A stretch of DNA of 64,000 nt from an uncultured Octadecabacter sp. (lineage in GTDB: Bacteria > Pseudomonadota > Alphaproteobacteria > Rhodobacterales > Rhodobacteraceae): the NCBI GenBank assembly GCA_937891785.1, contig CALAGN010000041.1, positions 1 through 64,000 on the forward strand, in the 5' to 3' direction. Positions 56,342-64,000 of the stretch are shown here, in pieces. Below the pieces are notes generated by a model. The model had not been told where the DNA came from. It did no database searches and worked only from the letters and a program-made list of their open reading frames with translations. The position numbers and the translations under genes are program-made. Position 1 is the first letter of the stretch. The number at the start of each line of letters is the position of its first letter.

Positions 56342-57688
56342 TTAGTCGATTACTTTGGTTCCCAACTGCGACCCTTCTAGCACCTTCACCTCGCGTTGCG
56401 GGAACGGAATGCTGATGCCGTTTTCGGCAAAGGCGTCCCATAGGGCAAGGTAAACATTGCCGCGAATATTGGTCAGCCCGCCGGTTGGGTCTTTGATCCA
56501 GAACCGCAGAACATAATCCACGCTGCTGTCACCAAAGCCGACGATATGGCAAACGGGAGGTTGGAATGTCAGTACACGGTCCACACTTTTGGCCGCAGCA
56601 ATCGCGATGCGCCTGACCTCGTGCGGGTTATCGCCGTAGGCCGTGCCAAAAAAGATATCGAGCCGGACAAAATCGTTGGAATGTGACCAGTTGATCACCT
56701 GCGTCGTGATCAAGTCTTCGTTCGGGATCAGGTATTCGCGCCCGTCCCGTGTCGTGATGCTGACGTATCGCGCGCCAAGGCTGTTGATCCAGCCAAATGT
56801 CTCGCCGACGGTAATCACGTCGCCGGGCTTGATGGACTTATCAAACAGAATGATGACGCCCGACACAAGGTTCGACACGACCTTTTGCAAACCGAAACCA
56901 AGGCCGATACCAATCGCACCCGACAGCACCGCAAGGCCCGTCAGATCAAAACCAACCGCCTTGAGCCCGACAAAAAACGCGATGCCATAAAGGGCGATCT
57001 GTAAGAATTTGACCACCAGCACCCGCATGGATGGGCTGATATCTTCGTTCGCCTGAATCCGTGCCGAAATGGTGCGCAACACAAATCGCGCCACGAAAAA
57101 GAACAACCCGACAATGAACACCGCATGCAACAACACCCAGACCGAGAGACGAAAATCCCCAACCTCAAGGGCAATACCGTCCAGCAGTTGTTCCGCCTGA
57201 TCGGTGAGCCCCAGGATACGCAGCGTGACCCAAGACCACGCGCCATAACGCACCAGCGTACGAATGAAGCGATTGCCGATCAGGCGGGTCGCAAACGTCA
57301 CGATCAGCCAGGCAAGCGCAAGATTCGAGATCACGGCAAGTAAGTAAGATCGGCTGGGCCATGTGACCTCGCGCATGATCGCAACTGTCATCCAGATCAG
57401 TGCGACAAACACAATCCCGCGCAGCCGTTTGTGGATCACCAACAAGATGCGCAGCCGCCATTTCGGCCAGCCATCGCGTGTCCGCATCCAGTCGTGCAGG
57501 CGCGGTGCAATAAGCTTCGCAATCAAATGCGCAACGGCAAAAACCCCAAATGCAATTGCGATTTGATATGCGTTCCATGGGCGCAGCAGGCTTTCCAGAA
57601 ACGCCTGTGCCTGCCCAATCAGTCCTTGACCAACTTCGTAAATATCACCCACCTGTGCGGCGAGGTCCTGTTGCTCATCGGGTTCCAT
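56342..57688 (-). CDS. Small-conductance mechanosensitive channel, MscS family
   Basis: A 448-residue MscS homologue with an N-terminal extension of four to five hydrophobic helices, then the conserved pore helix and beta domain: GIGLGFGLQKVVSNLVSGVI, DKSIKPGDVITVGETFGWI and RDGREYLIPNEDLIT. The C-terminus ends in INWSHSNDFVRLDI. MscS channels open under membrane tension to release solutes on osmotic downshift. It is transcribed toward the MFS gene with a 97-base gap. Confidence 0.92.
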   Translation of the reverse strand: MEPDEQQDLAAQVGDIYEVGQGLIGQAQAFLESLLRPWNAYQIAIAFGVFAVAHLIAKLIAPRLHDWMRTRDGWPKWRLRILLVIHKRLRGIVFVALIWMTVAIMREVTWPSRSYLLAVISNLALAWLIVTFATRLIGNRFIRTLVRYGAWSWVTLRILGLTDQAEQLLDGIALEVGDFRLSVWVLLHAVFIVGLFFFVARFVLRTISARIQANEDISPSMRVLVVKFLQIALYGIAFFVGLKAVGFDLTGLAVLSGAIGIGLGFGLQKVVSNLVSGVIILFDKSIKPGDVITVGETFGWINSLGARYVSITTRDGREYLIPNEDLITTQVINWSHSNDFVRLDIFFGTAYGDNPHEVRRIAIAAAKSVDRVLTFQPPVCHIVGFGDSSVDYVLRFWIKDPTGGLTNIRGNVYLALWDAFAENGISIPFPQREVKVLEGSQLGTKVID

Positions 57689-57989
57689 GCGGGCCTCTCG
57701 TTTTCAGGCATTGTGCATGGTGACGTTGAAACGGGCAAGCGCGACCTCCGCGCGCAACGCCAAAGCACATCGTAACCACGTCAAATCTCCCATAAACCTT
57801 GCGAGACGGCTTCAGGAGGTATATCTGCCACTTCATGAAGAAGGTTTTTGACATGGACGACCGCGCACGCCTGCCCTGGCGGTTCTATGGTGCGTCCTGC
57901 ACAATTCTCGCGAATCTATGACAGCGTGCGCTTTGGCGCAGCTATTCTGACGACCCCTCAAATCATGCACATTTATACGGGAGAGGACC
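57689..57989 (+). promoter_or_regulatory. leuC upstream region with short ORF and hairpin
   Basis: The 301-base gap before leuC contains a 28-codon frame (57835-57921) 15 bases after AGGAGG, and a hairpin at 57923-57943 (AGCGTGCGC/GCGCAGCT with one bulge). The peptide is not leucine-rich, so classical attenuation is not supported. The region may still be a leader. No RNA family is visible. Confidence 0.35.
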
Positions 57990-59396
57990 ATGTCCCCCAA
58001 AACGCTCTATGACAAAATCTGGGATGCCCACGTCGCCGACGAGGCCGACGACGGCACCTGCCTGCTCTATATTGACCGTCACTTGGTTCACGAAGTGACC
58101 AGCCCGCAAGCCTTTGAGGGCCTGCGCATGACGAACCGCTCGGTGCGCGCGCCTGATAAAACGATCGCCGTGCCGGACCACAACGTGCCCACGACGCTGG
58201 ATCGTGCCAACGCTGAAACCATGACCGAAGATTCGCGCATTCAGGTCGAAGCGCTAGACAAGAACGCCAAGGATTTCGGCATTCACTACTATCCAGTGAG
58301 TGACGTCCGTCAGGGCATCGTCCACATCGTTGGCCCTGAACAGGGTTGGACGTTGCCGGGCATGACGGTCGTTTGCGGCGACAGCCACACTGCGACCCAC
58401 GGCGCATTTGGTGCGCTGGCGCATGGTATCGGCACATCCGAGGTCGAACATGTTCTGGCGACACAAACGCTGATCCAGAAGAAATCGAAAAACATGAAGG
58501 TCGAGATCACCGGAAAACTGATGCCCGGTGTCACTGCCAAAGACGTTACCATGTCGGTGATCGGCGTAACCGGCACTGCCGGCGGCACAGGCTATGTCAT
58601 CGAATACTGTGGCGAAGCGATCCGCGATTTGTCCATGGAAGGGCGCATGACCGTCTGCAACATGGCAATCGAAGGCGGCGCGCGCGCTGGCCTGATTGCG
58701 CCAGACGAAACGACTTACGCTTATTGCAAAGGTCGCCCGCACGCCCCCAAGGGCGCGCAGTGGGAAACCGCGCAAGCATGGTGGGAAACGCTCTATACCG
58801 ACGACGATGCACACTGGGACAAAGTCGTTACATTGCGTGGCGAAGATATTGCGCCATCCGTCACTTGGGGCACATCCCCCGAAGACGTTTTGCCGATCAC
58901 CGCTGTCGTTCCAGACCCGTCGTCGTTCAAAGGCGGCAAGGTTGATGCAGCTAAACGCGCGATTGACTACATGGGCCTGACCCCCGGTCAGAAACTCACC
59001 GATATCGAAATCGACACCGTCTTCATCGGCTCTTGCACCAACGGGCGCATCGAAGATCTGCGCGCAGCGGCTGCAATCCTCAAGGGCAAAAAAATCAAGG
59101 ACGGGTTGCGCGCGATGATTGTGCCGGGGTCTGGCCTTGTGCGTGCCCAAGCCGAAGAAGAAGGGCTTGCCGATATCTTCAAGGATGCCGGTTTTGAATG
59201 GCGCATGGCGGGCTGTTCTATGTGCCTTGCGATGAACCCAGACCAGTTGGCCGAAGGCGAACGCTGCGCCTCCACCTCCAACCGGAACTTTGAAGGGCGT
59301 CAGGGCTATAAGGGCCGCACGCATCTGGTATCCCCCGCCATGGCGGCCGCTGCTGCAATTACGGGCCGCCTGACTGACGTGCGGGACCTGATGTAA
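57990..59396 (+). CDS. leuC: 3-isopropylmalate dehydratase large subunit
   Basis: A 468-residue aconitase-fold protein. Iron-sulfur cysteines lie in [17 protein letters not shown] and [14 protein letters not shown]; the substrate loop [20 protein letters not shown] is present. It isomerises 2- to 3-isopropylmalate in leucine synthesis with LeuD. The stop TAATG overlaps the start of a small membrane gene, and leuD follows after it. The GGAGAGGACC before the ATG sets the start. Confidence 0.97.
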   Translation: MSPKTLYDKIWDAHVADEADDGTCLLYIDRHLVHEVTSPQAFEGLRMTNRSVRAPDKTIAVPDHNVPTTLDRANAETMTEDSRIQVEALDKNAKDFGIHYYPVSDVRQGIVHIVGPEQGWTLPGMTVVCGDSHTATHGAFGALAHGIGTSEVEHVLATQTLIQKKSKNMKVEITGKLMPGVTAKDVTMSVIGVTGTAGGTGYVIEYCGEAIRDLSMEGRMTVCNMAIEGGARAGLIAPDETTYAYCKGRPHAPKGAQWETAQAWWETLYTDDDAHWDKVVTLRGEDIAPSVTWGTSPEDVLPITAVVPDPSSFKGGKVDAAKRAIDYMGLTPGQKLTDIEIDTVFIGSCTNGRIEDLRAAAAILKGKKIKDGLRAMIVPGSGLVRAQAEEEGLADIFKDAGFEWRMAGCSMCLAMNPDQLAEGERCASTSNRNFEGRQGYKGRTHLVSPAMAAAAAITGRLTDVRDLM

Positions 59397-59596
59397 TGCC
59401 ACGTGAAGTCTTTATATTCGCGGGAATCGGCGCGTGCGCTGTCTTCGTAGTGGGGGCCGTGGTGCCGTTTCCTTCGGCTGAAGTGCAGAATGCACTGGCT
59501 TTTCAACACAGGGGCCTCATTTGGCCCATAACCATCGCAGGTGCGGCCTTGGGCGGCCTTTGGGGGTACTATGTATCCGGACGGAGAAAAGAATAG
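59396..59596 (+). CDS. 66-residue two-helix membrane protein between leuC and leuD
   Basis: The ATG overlaps the leuC stop by one base (TAATG), implying coupled translation. Two hydrophobic segments, VFIFAGIGACAVFVVGAV and LIWPITIAGAALGGLWGYYV, are joined by a short polar loop; the C-terminus is basic (GRRKE). No family is recognised. Its position inside the leucine operon makes it a likely real gene. Confidence 0.7.
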   Translation: MPREVFIFAGIGACAVFVVGAVVPFPSAEVQNALAFQHRGLIWPITIAGAALGGLWGYYVSGRRKE

Positions 59597-59632
59597 CGGC
59601 CAAATCCGGAAATCAAAAAATCATACCCCCAG

Positions 59633-59665
59633 CCATACGGTTTCCATACGCTTTCCATATGGTTT
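59633..59665. repeat. Three 11-bp repeats related to those at 802-834
   Basis: Units at 59633-59643 (CCATACGGTTT), 59644-59654 (CCATACGCTTT) and 59655-59665 (CCATATGGTTT). The middle unit is identical to those at 802-834 and spacing is the same. It lies in the gap before leuD. Confidence 0.8.
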
Positions 59666-59727
59666 CTGGGTCTTACCGCGCCGTTAACAAAGATGAAGAT
59701 TGAGATTGAAAAGGGTTAACGCCCGTA

Positions 59728-59745
59728 GGGTGGGTGGAGCCCACC
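59728..59745 (+). promoter_or_regulatory. Small hairpin before leuD
   Basis: GGTGGG (59729-59734) and CCCACC (59740-59745) pair around TGGAG. It lies just before the leuD ribosome-binding site. Confidence 0.3.
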
Positions 59746-59767
59746 ACACCCCGAAAAGGACAATAAG

Positions 59768-60373
59768 ATGGATAAGTTCGACAAACTCTCCGGTATCGCC
59801 GCGCCCATGCCTTTGGTGAATATCGACACAGATATGATCATCCCAAAGATGTTCCTCAAGACGATCAAACGGTCGGGCCTTGGCGTGAACCTGTTTGATG
59901 AAATGCGCTTTGATCGCCAGGGCAACGAGATCGCTGATTTCGTGCTCAACCAACCGGCCTACCGCGAGGCGTCGATCCTTGTGGCAGGCGACAATTTCGG
60001 CTGTGGATCGTCGCGTGAACACGCGCCTTGGGCGATTGCCGATTTTGGCATCCGCTGCGTGATTTCCACCAGCTTTGCTGATATTTTCTACAGTAACTGT
60101 TTCAAGAACGGCATTCTGCCGATCGTGTTGCCCGAAGAGCAGCGCGACATTCTGCTGAAGGATTCCGAGAATGGCGCGAACGCCCGTATCGAGGTTGATC
60201 TTGAAGCGCAAACCATCACGTCTTCGGATGGCGAAGTGTTCACCTTCGAGGTTGATAGCTTTAAAAAGCACTGCTTGATGAACGGACTCGACGATATTGG
60301 ACTGACCATGGAAAAGGTCGCATCAATTGACGCATTCGAAGCGTCAGCTGGTGCCGAGCGCCCTTGGGTCTAA
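59768..60373 (+). CDS. leuD: 3-isopropylmalate dehydratase small subunit
   Basis: A 201-residue swivel domain protein. It starts with [19 protein letters not shown] and carries [17 protein letters not shown], the typical LeuD signature. It forms the active dehydratase with LeuC. AAAAGGA lies before ATG 59768. A perfect 10-bp hairpin follows its stop. Confidence 0.97.
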   Translation: MDKFDKLSGIAAPMPLVNIDTDMIIPKMFLKTIKRSGLGVNLFDEMRFDRQGNEIADFVLNQPAYREASILVAGDNFGCGSSREHAPWAIADFGIRCVISTSFADIFYSNCFKNGILPIVLPEEQRDILLKDSENGANARIEVDLEAQTITSSDGEVFTFEVDSFKKHCLMNGLDDIGLTMEKVASIDAFEASAGAERPWV

Positions 60374-60382
60374 TCAAAACAC

Positions 60383-60410
60383 TACGCGGGCCCAACCTGT
60401 GGCCCGCGTA
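60383..60410 (+). terminator. Strong GC-rich hairpin after leuD
   Basis: TACGCGGGCC (60383-60392) and GGCCCGCGTA (60401-60410) pair perfectly around an eight-base loop ten bases after the leuD stop. No T run; probably the end of the leucine operon. Confidence 0.6.
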
Positions 60411-60605
60411 ACGGGCCCGTCCGCTGGATCTTTGAACGCCCACAACATCTAGATGAAGACCGCGGCAGGCCCACCGCATTTGGGGTCTGCCTTGGTTCCG
60501 CTGCACAATGGTTGCAAAGTCGCACCACCTTTGCCGCAAAACTGCCCCAGATATTTCGTTAGCTTTAACAAAGACTTGTGAAGTGAAGCTAATCTGGGCA
60601 AAAAT

Positions 60606-61544
60606 ATGGCAAATATGAGGCATTCCGCCACAAACGAGCGGATTTATACCGGGACAAGGGAGCGGCAAAGTATCGCCCCCGACCGTATTGAGGGTGGTTG
60701 GACAGTGATTTCACGGCTAGCAGGCATTTTGGCACGCGCATTTCTTGTCGTGTTGTTGATCGCAACACCATCTGTTTTGTTGGTGAACACAACGCCTGAC
60801 ACAACGCAAATCGTTGTCCTTGTGGCGATTCTCGCTGCTGTATTTACGATGGTCGAATATAACTCGACGTACCCCAGCCTCGTGGAATTCCGCGACGCGC
60901 CACCGTTTAATCGCATCCGGTTCCTGTCGCTATTCACTACTGTTTTCGTACTGACTGTGATTGCACGCGGCAAAGATGCGCCGACAACGATCACGTTGTT
61001 TTTCAACGCACTCGGGTCGCGGATCGGAGAGTTGATTGATTTCCCCTATTCGCCAGTACGACTTGTGGTGCTGATGATGCCAAGCGACGTTGACGACGCA
61101 CTGATTGAGTCCGTGCGGACTGCGGCCGGTTTAAGCTATCTGGTGTCGATCCTGTCTCTCGCCATTTTTGTTCTCATACTGCGCGGCAAAGGCTGGCCGC
61201 GCCAGCTTGGTGGTTTCAACGTCTGGATAAACCTGCCGACATTTGACCCAACCGCCGGCGGTGATGTCGTGGATCGCCTAAAACGTGATGGCCACGTTAA
61301 CCTTATCTTAGGATTCCTGCTGCCATTTATTATTCCAGCATTTGTGAAACTGGCGGCAGACATGTTCAATCCGGTAAGCCTCGCCAATGATCACACCCTT
61401 ATCTGGACGATGACCGCATGGGCATTTCTTCCGGCCAGTCTGATTATGCGCGGGATCGCAATGATGCGCGTCGCGCAGATGATCGTCGATCAGCGCGCAC
61501 GCGCCTATGCAGTGTCCAAATTTGCGGGTGCATTGCCAGCCTGA
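60606..61544 (+). CDS. Hypothetical multi-span membrane protein
   Basis: A 312-residue protein with about seven hydrophobic segments, in two groups around residues 38-110 and 180-305. Between lie charged loops, including GRGKGWPRQLGGFNVWINLP-like sequence. No known domain. I keep ATG 60606, although an internal ATG nearby is possible. It is followed by a longer gene that overlaps it by 127 bases. Confidence 0.7.
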   Translation: MANMRHSATNERIYTGTRERQSIAPDRIEGGWTVISRLAGILARAFLVVLLIATPSVLLVNTTPDTTQIVVLVAILAAVFTMVEYNSTYPSLVEFRDAPPFNRIRFLSLFTTVFVLTVIARGKDAPTTITLFFNALGSRIGELIDFPYSPVRLVVLMMPSDVDDALIESVRTAAGLSYLVSILSLAIFVLILRGKGWPRQLGGFNVWINLPTFDPTAGGDVVDRLKRDGHVNLILGFLLPFIIPAFVKLAADMFNPVSLANDHTLIWTMTAWAFLPASLIMRGIAMMRVAQMIVDQRARAYAVSKFAGALPA

Positions 61545-62605
61545 TACTGCTGATCGGGTCCGGCTTGCCCTTGCCCGCGACGGCTGACACCTACCGCATT
61601 GCCACCTTCGCGGCACCACTTAGCCGCGATGGCCCAGGGCTTCTGTTGCGTGACATAACCAAAGCCGAAGACCCGCAAATTGCGGCGATTATTGCGGTTA
61701 TCGTGCAAAATGCGCCTGACATTCTGGTGCTGACTGATTTCGACTTTGATCATGGTGGCGCTGCTCTCGCCGCATTTAGTCTGGCGCTTGGCCTGGCGGG
61801 CCACGAGATGCCTCATCATTTTGCACGCAGGCCAAATACTGGCATGTCTACGGGCCTCGACCTTGATGGAAATGGTCGTCTGGGTGATGCGCGGGATTCC
61901 CAAGGTTATGGGCGTTTCGCCGGGGATGGCGGTATGGCAATCTTGTCGCGGTTCCCGTTTGATACAGATCAGACGCGCGACTTTTCCGACCTGTTGTGGC
62001 GTGATCTGTCTGGCGCGACATTGCCGCCGATGACCGCTGAAATCAACGCGATACAGCGCTTGTCTGAAACGGGGCATTGGGTTTTGCCGGTGCTGCCGGA
62101 CGAAGGACCGCCGATTATGTTGATGGCCTATAGTGCCACACCACCCGTCTTTGATGGTCCCGAAGATCGCAACGGGCTGCGCAACCGCGACGAAACCCGG
62201 TTCTGGCAATTGTTCCTTGATGGGGCCTGGAGCGATCCGCCTGACGGGCATTTCATTGTGATAGGCAACGCGAATCTAGACCCAAGTGACGGCCAAGGTT
62301 TCAGCGAAACCATGGCGGCCCTGTTGTCCGACTCGCGCTTGCAAGACCCACAGCCAGCCAGCCGTGGCGCGATGCAGGATGCAGACGCGGCGCATCGTGG
62401 CGATCCGGCCCGTGATACGGTCGAGTGGCCAGCTGATGGGCCGGGCAATCTGCGCGTCAGTTATGTGATCCCCTCGTCCGACTGGCAGGTCGCAGGTGCG
62501 GGCGTGTTTTGGCCCGCTGCCGATGATCCGGCCGCGGTGCTATTGGGCGCCGACGGGCTTGCTGCTGGTGCGCACCGTCTTGTCTGGGTGGACGTCAGCG
62601 GGTAG
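61418..62605 (+). CDS. Secreted endonuclease/exonuclease/phosphatase family protein
   Basis: A 395-residue frame. After a charged N-terminus a signal-like helix (IASLILLIGSGLPLPATA) appears around residues 39-56. The mature part shows the EEP-fold ILVLTDFDFDHGG, GMAILSRFPF and GNANLDPSDGQG segments of DNase I-like enzymes. The metal-binding residues are partly altered (GNANLD where GDxN is typical), so activity is uncertain. Only one ATG (61418) lies before the signal segment, creating a 127-base overlap; a non-ATG start further in is possible. Confidence 0.75.
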   Translation: MGISSGQSDYARDRNDARRADDRRSARTRLCSVQICGCIASLILLIGSGLPLPATADTYRIATFAAPLSRDGPGLLLRDITKAEDPQIAAIIAVIVQNAPDILVLTDFDFDHGGAALAAFSLALGLAGHEMPHHFARRPNTGMSTGLDLDGNGRLGDARDSQGYGRFAGDGGMAILSRFPFDTDQTRDFSDLLWRDLSGATLPPMTAEINAIQRLSETGHWVLPVLPDEGPPIMLMAYSATPPVFDGPEDRNGLRNRDETRFWQLFLDGAWSDPPDGHFIVIGNANLDPSDGQGFSETMAALLSDSRLQDPQPASRGAMQDADAAHRGDPARDTVEWPADGPGNLRVSYVIPSSDWQVAGAGVFWPAADDPAAVLLGADGLAAGAHRLVWVDVSG

Positions 62606-63448
62606 GCCCGCAAGCATCACTTCACGCACATTGATCGCACGAAAACCGGGTAACAGACGGTCGAACTTCGCCGCACCGATCCAATGTGACATGTTCCAAA
62701 GGTAGTGCATCTCGCGCATTTCACGCGCCAGTTCCCAGACCGGCGATAGCACTGTAAACACCCACCACGGAAAGGCAGACACCCCGTAGGTTTTGCCCGT
62801 GGCGTCATCAAGAACCGCCTTGAAATCGTTGATGCTAAAGGCGTGGCCAGGAAACGGGACGTCTTCAAAATTGGTTAATTCTGCGCGCATTTCCGCGAGC
62901 GCAACCGCGGCACGCGCCCAATCGGGCAGGTAGCAATAGGCGTGCAACACATCGGACGGCCCCATCGCGGTCAGTTTCGGTTTGCGTACATCACGCAGCA
63001 TCATCATCGACATGGCGTCGCCGTTTCGCATCGGGTCAATGAAACTGCCCGCGCGCAACACAATCGTTTGCACACCTGACGCTGCAAAGCTCTGTTCCAT
63101 TTCGACACGGACGCGGCCTTTGCGGGTCACAGGTGCCTGCGGTGTGTCTTCGTTCAACTCGCCTCCCTTGGCGCCAAAGTTATAGACATTGCCGGGGATA
63201 ACCACGGTCGCACCACTGGCCTTGGCCGCTGCAACGACCTGCTGGGTTATCGCAGGAATCGTGTTTTCCCAGTCATGATAGGCGGGCGGGTTTAGCCCGT
63301 TCACGATCACATCCGCGCCCATCGCCGCCTGCGTCATATCCGATCCGCGATCATAGCGGCGCACGGTCCAACCAGCGTTCATAAAGGCTTGGGCGGCGTG
63401 GCTACCGATCTTGCCAGTCGCCCCTAGAATCAAAACGGTCTGTGTCAT
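62540..63448 (-). CDS. NAD(P)-binding protein, NmrA/SDR-like
   Basis: A 302-residue Rossmann protein starting TVLILGATGKIGSHAAQAFM, with the glycine-rich GxxGxxG motif, and later VVIPGNVYNFGAKGGE and RVEMEQSFAASGVQTIVLRA, seen in extended or atypical SDRs. It may be an epimerase or a redox sensor. ATG 63448 has GAGGG upstream. It diverges from the LysR gene, whose regulator may control it. The 3' end overlaps the convergent EEP gene by 66 bases. Confidence 0.82.
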   Translation of the reverse strand: MTQTVLILGATGKIGSHAAQAFMNAGWTVRRYDRGSDMTQAAMGADVIVNGLNPPAYHDWENTIPAITQQVVAAAKASGATVVIPGNVYNFGAKGGELNEDTPQAPVTRKGRVRVEMEQSFAASGVQTIVLRAGSFIDPMRNGDAMSMMMLRDVRKPKLTAMGPSDVLHAYCYLPDWARAAVALAEMRAELTNFEDVPFPGHAFSINDFKAVLDDATGKTYGVSAFPWWVFTVLSPVWELAREMREMHYLWNMSHWIGAAKFDRLLPGFRAINVREVMLAGLPADVHPDKTVRTSSKPVGAQ

Positions 63449-63528
63449 GGTTTGCCCTCTTGGTGTGTTATTGCGATAAGATGGGCCATGCCTATTAGAA
63501 TGGGAATTGCCGAAAATCGCAGATCGTG

Positions 63529-63548
63529 TATTCATTTATGAATGAATA
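63529..63548. promoter_or_regulatory. Palindrome at the LysR start
   Basis: TATTCAT (63529-63535) and ATGAATA (63542-63548) are perfect inverted arms; a nested perfect dyad ATTCATTTATGAAT lies at 63530-63543. It overlaps the LysR ATG and lies in the divergent gap, fitting autoregulation. Confidence 0.45.
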
Positions 63549-64000
63549 ATTCCCTAAATACCCTCGACTGGTCCCTCGTGCAGGCCTTCCTTGCCGTGGC
63601 TGAAACGGGCAGTCTTTCAGCGGCCGCGCGGAGTTTGAAGGCAAGCCAGCCCACGCTTGGCCGTCAGATCAAAGCGATTGAAACACAGCTTGGCGCCACG
63701 CTGTTTCATCGGCAAGCACGCGGCTTTGCCCTCACGGAAACTGGCGCAGCCCTCGTGGCCCCCGCGAGTGCTATGCGTGATGCGATGCTGCAAATCACCC
63801 TGACGGCCGCAGGTCGCGAGGCGAAACTGGCCGGCACCGTCCGGATCACGGCCAGCATGGCGACCTCGCTTTATCACTTACCCCAGATCGTTGCCGATAT
63901 CCGCATCGCTGAACCTGATATCGCGATAGAGCTAGCCCCAAGCGACGACAGCCGCAATCTGCTGTTCCGGGAGGCCGATATCGCTGTGCGCATGTATCGC
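63542..64000 (+). CDS. LysR family transcriptional regulator (partial)
   Basis: The first 153 codons of a LysR-type regulator. The N-terminal helix-turn-helix (WSLVQAFLAVAETGSLSAAA, then SLKASQPTLGRQIKAIETQL) is complete and the LysR substrate domain begins; the gene runs off the right edge. It diverges from the NmrA/SDR-like gene, a typical target layout. The ATG at 63542 lies within a palindrome. Confidence 0.93.
   Translation, partial: MNNSLNTLDWSLVQAFLAVAETGSLSAAARSLKASQPTLGRQIKAIETQLGATLFHRQARGFALTETGAALVAPASAMRDAMLQITLTAAGREAKLAGTVRITASMATSLYHLPQIVADIRIAEPDIAIELAPSDDSRNLLFREADIAVRMYR

Noticed and set aside
57835-57921. Leucine leader peptide for leuC
   Set aside because: Leucine codons are not clustered and the ribosome-binding site is too far away; kept only as a low-confidence leader region.

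Overview
The window is a gene-dense, mid-to-high GC stretch of an alphaproteobacterial chromosome, most likely from the marine Roseobacter group (Rhodobacterales). The call rests on several things seen here: the rsfS-rlmH-gpmI-envC-ctpA-rppH order, an alpha-2-macroglobulin with an N-terminal PAN domain next to pbpC, a FAD-oxidoreductase-SelD fusion, a Rhizobium-type asparaginase, an IalB-like protein and Hint_2 proteins. No rRNA, tRNA, insertion sequence, prophage or CRISPR array was seen.

Layout. 1-1,080: a low-GC partial gene with a TTG start, arfB, and a short independent transcription unit with a perfect anti-16S Shine-Dalgarno and its own terminator. 1,081-8,060: queuosine-precursor transporter, mepA, UMF1-type MFS permease, thioesterase, yggT-like gene, recQ, yaaA. 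8,163-15,622: alpha-2-macroglobulin and pbpC, translationally coupled envelope defence and repair. 15,619-19,251: thiolase, then the threonine degradation pair kbl-tdh and a 37-aa membrane peptide. 19,298-23,377: an ABC transporter of the AttEFGH type with a CrtC/AttH-like protein. 23,437-26,647: selD fusion and mnmH, the tRNA selenouridine module. 26,798-33,214: phosphoesterase, serA, serC, sterol-desaturase-like hydroxylase, serB and a TSUP permease; all three steps of serine synthesis are here. 33,211-36,705: asparaginase, IalB-like protein, rlmN and a small putative DNA-binding protein.

36,702-42,684 is the least ordinary part. A LOG-family gene is followed by a P-loop fragment. Between dapD and dapE lie an amber-interrupted solute-binding-protein remnant, a Hint protein without its catalytic cysteine, and a collapsed choice-of-anchor-L/Hint pseudogene. 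This is a small decaying accessory island inside lysine and peptidoglycan precursor genes.

42,705-53,074: rnr, a lytic transglycosylase, a methyltransferase, then the conserved rsfS-rlmH-gpmI-envC-ctpA-rppH operon on the minus strand. 53,297-57,688: a mini-ORF with a hairpin leading to an ABC-F ATPase, an MFS protein and an MscS channel. 57,990-60,373: leuC, a 66-aa membrane protein and leuD. 60,606-64,000: a membrane protein, a secreted phosphatase/nuclease-like protein, and an NAD(P)-binding protein divergent from a LysR regulator that runs off the window.

The most unusual signals are the small transcription unit at 844-1,063, two loci with three copies of the same 11-bp repeat (802-834 and 59,633-59,665), the threonine dehydrogenase lacking its structural zinc cysteines, the ABC-F leader, and the decaying island between dapD and dapE.
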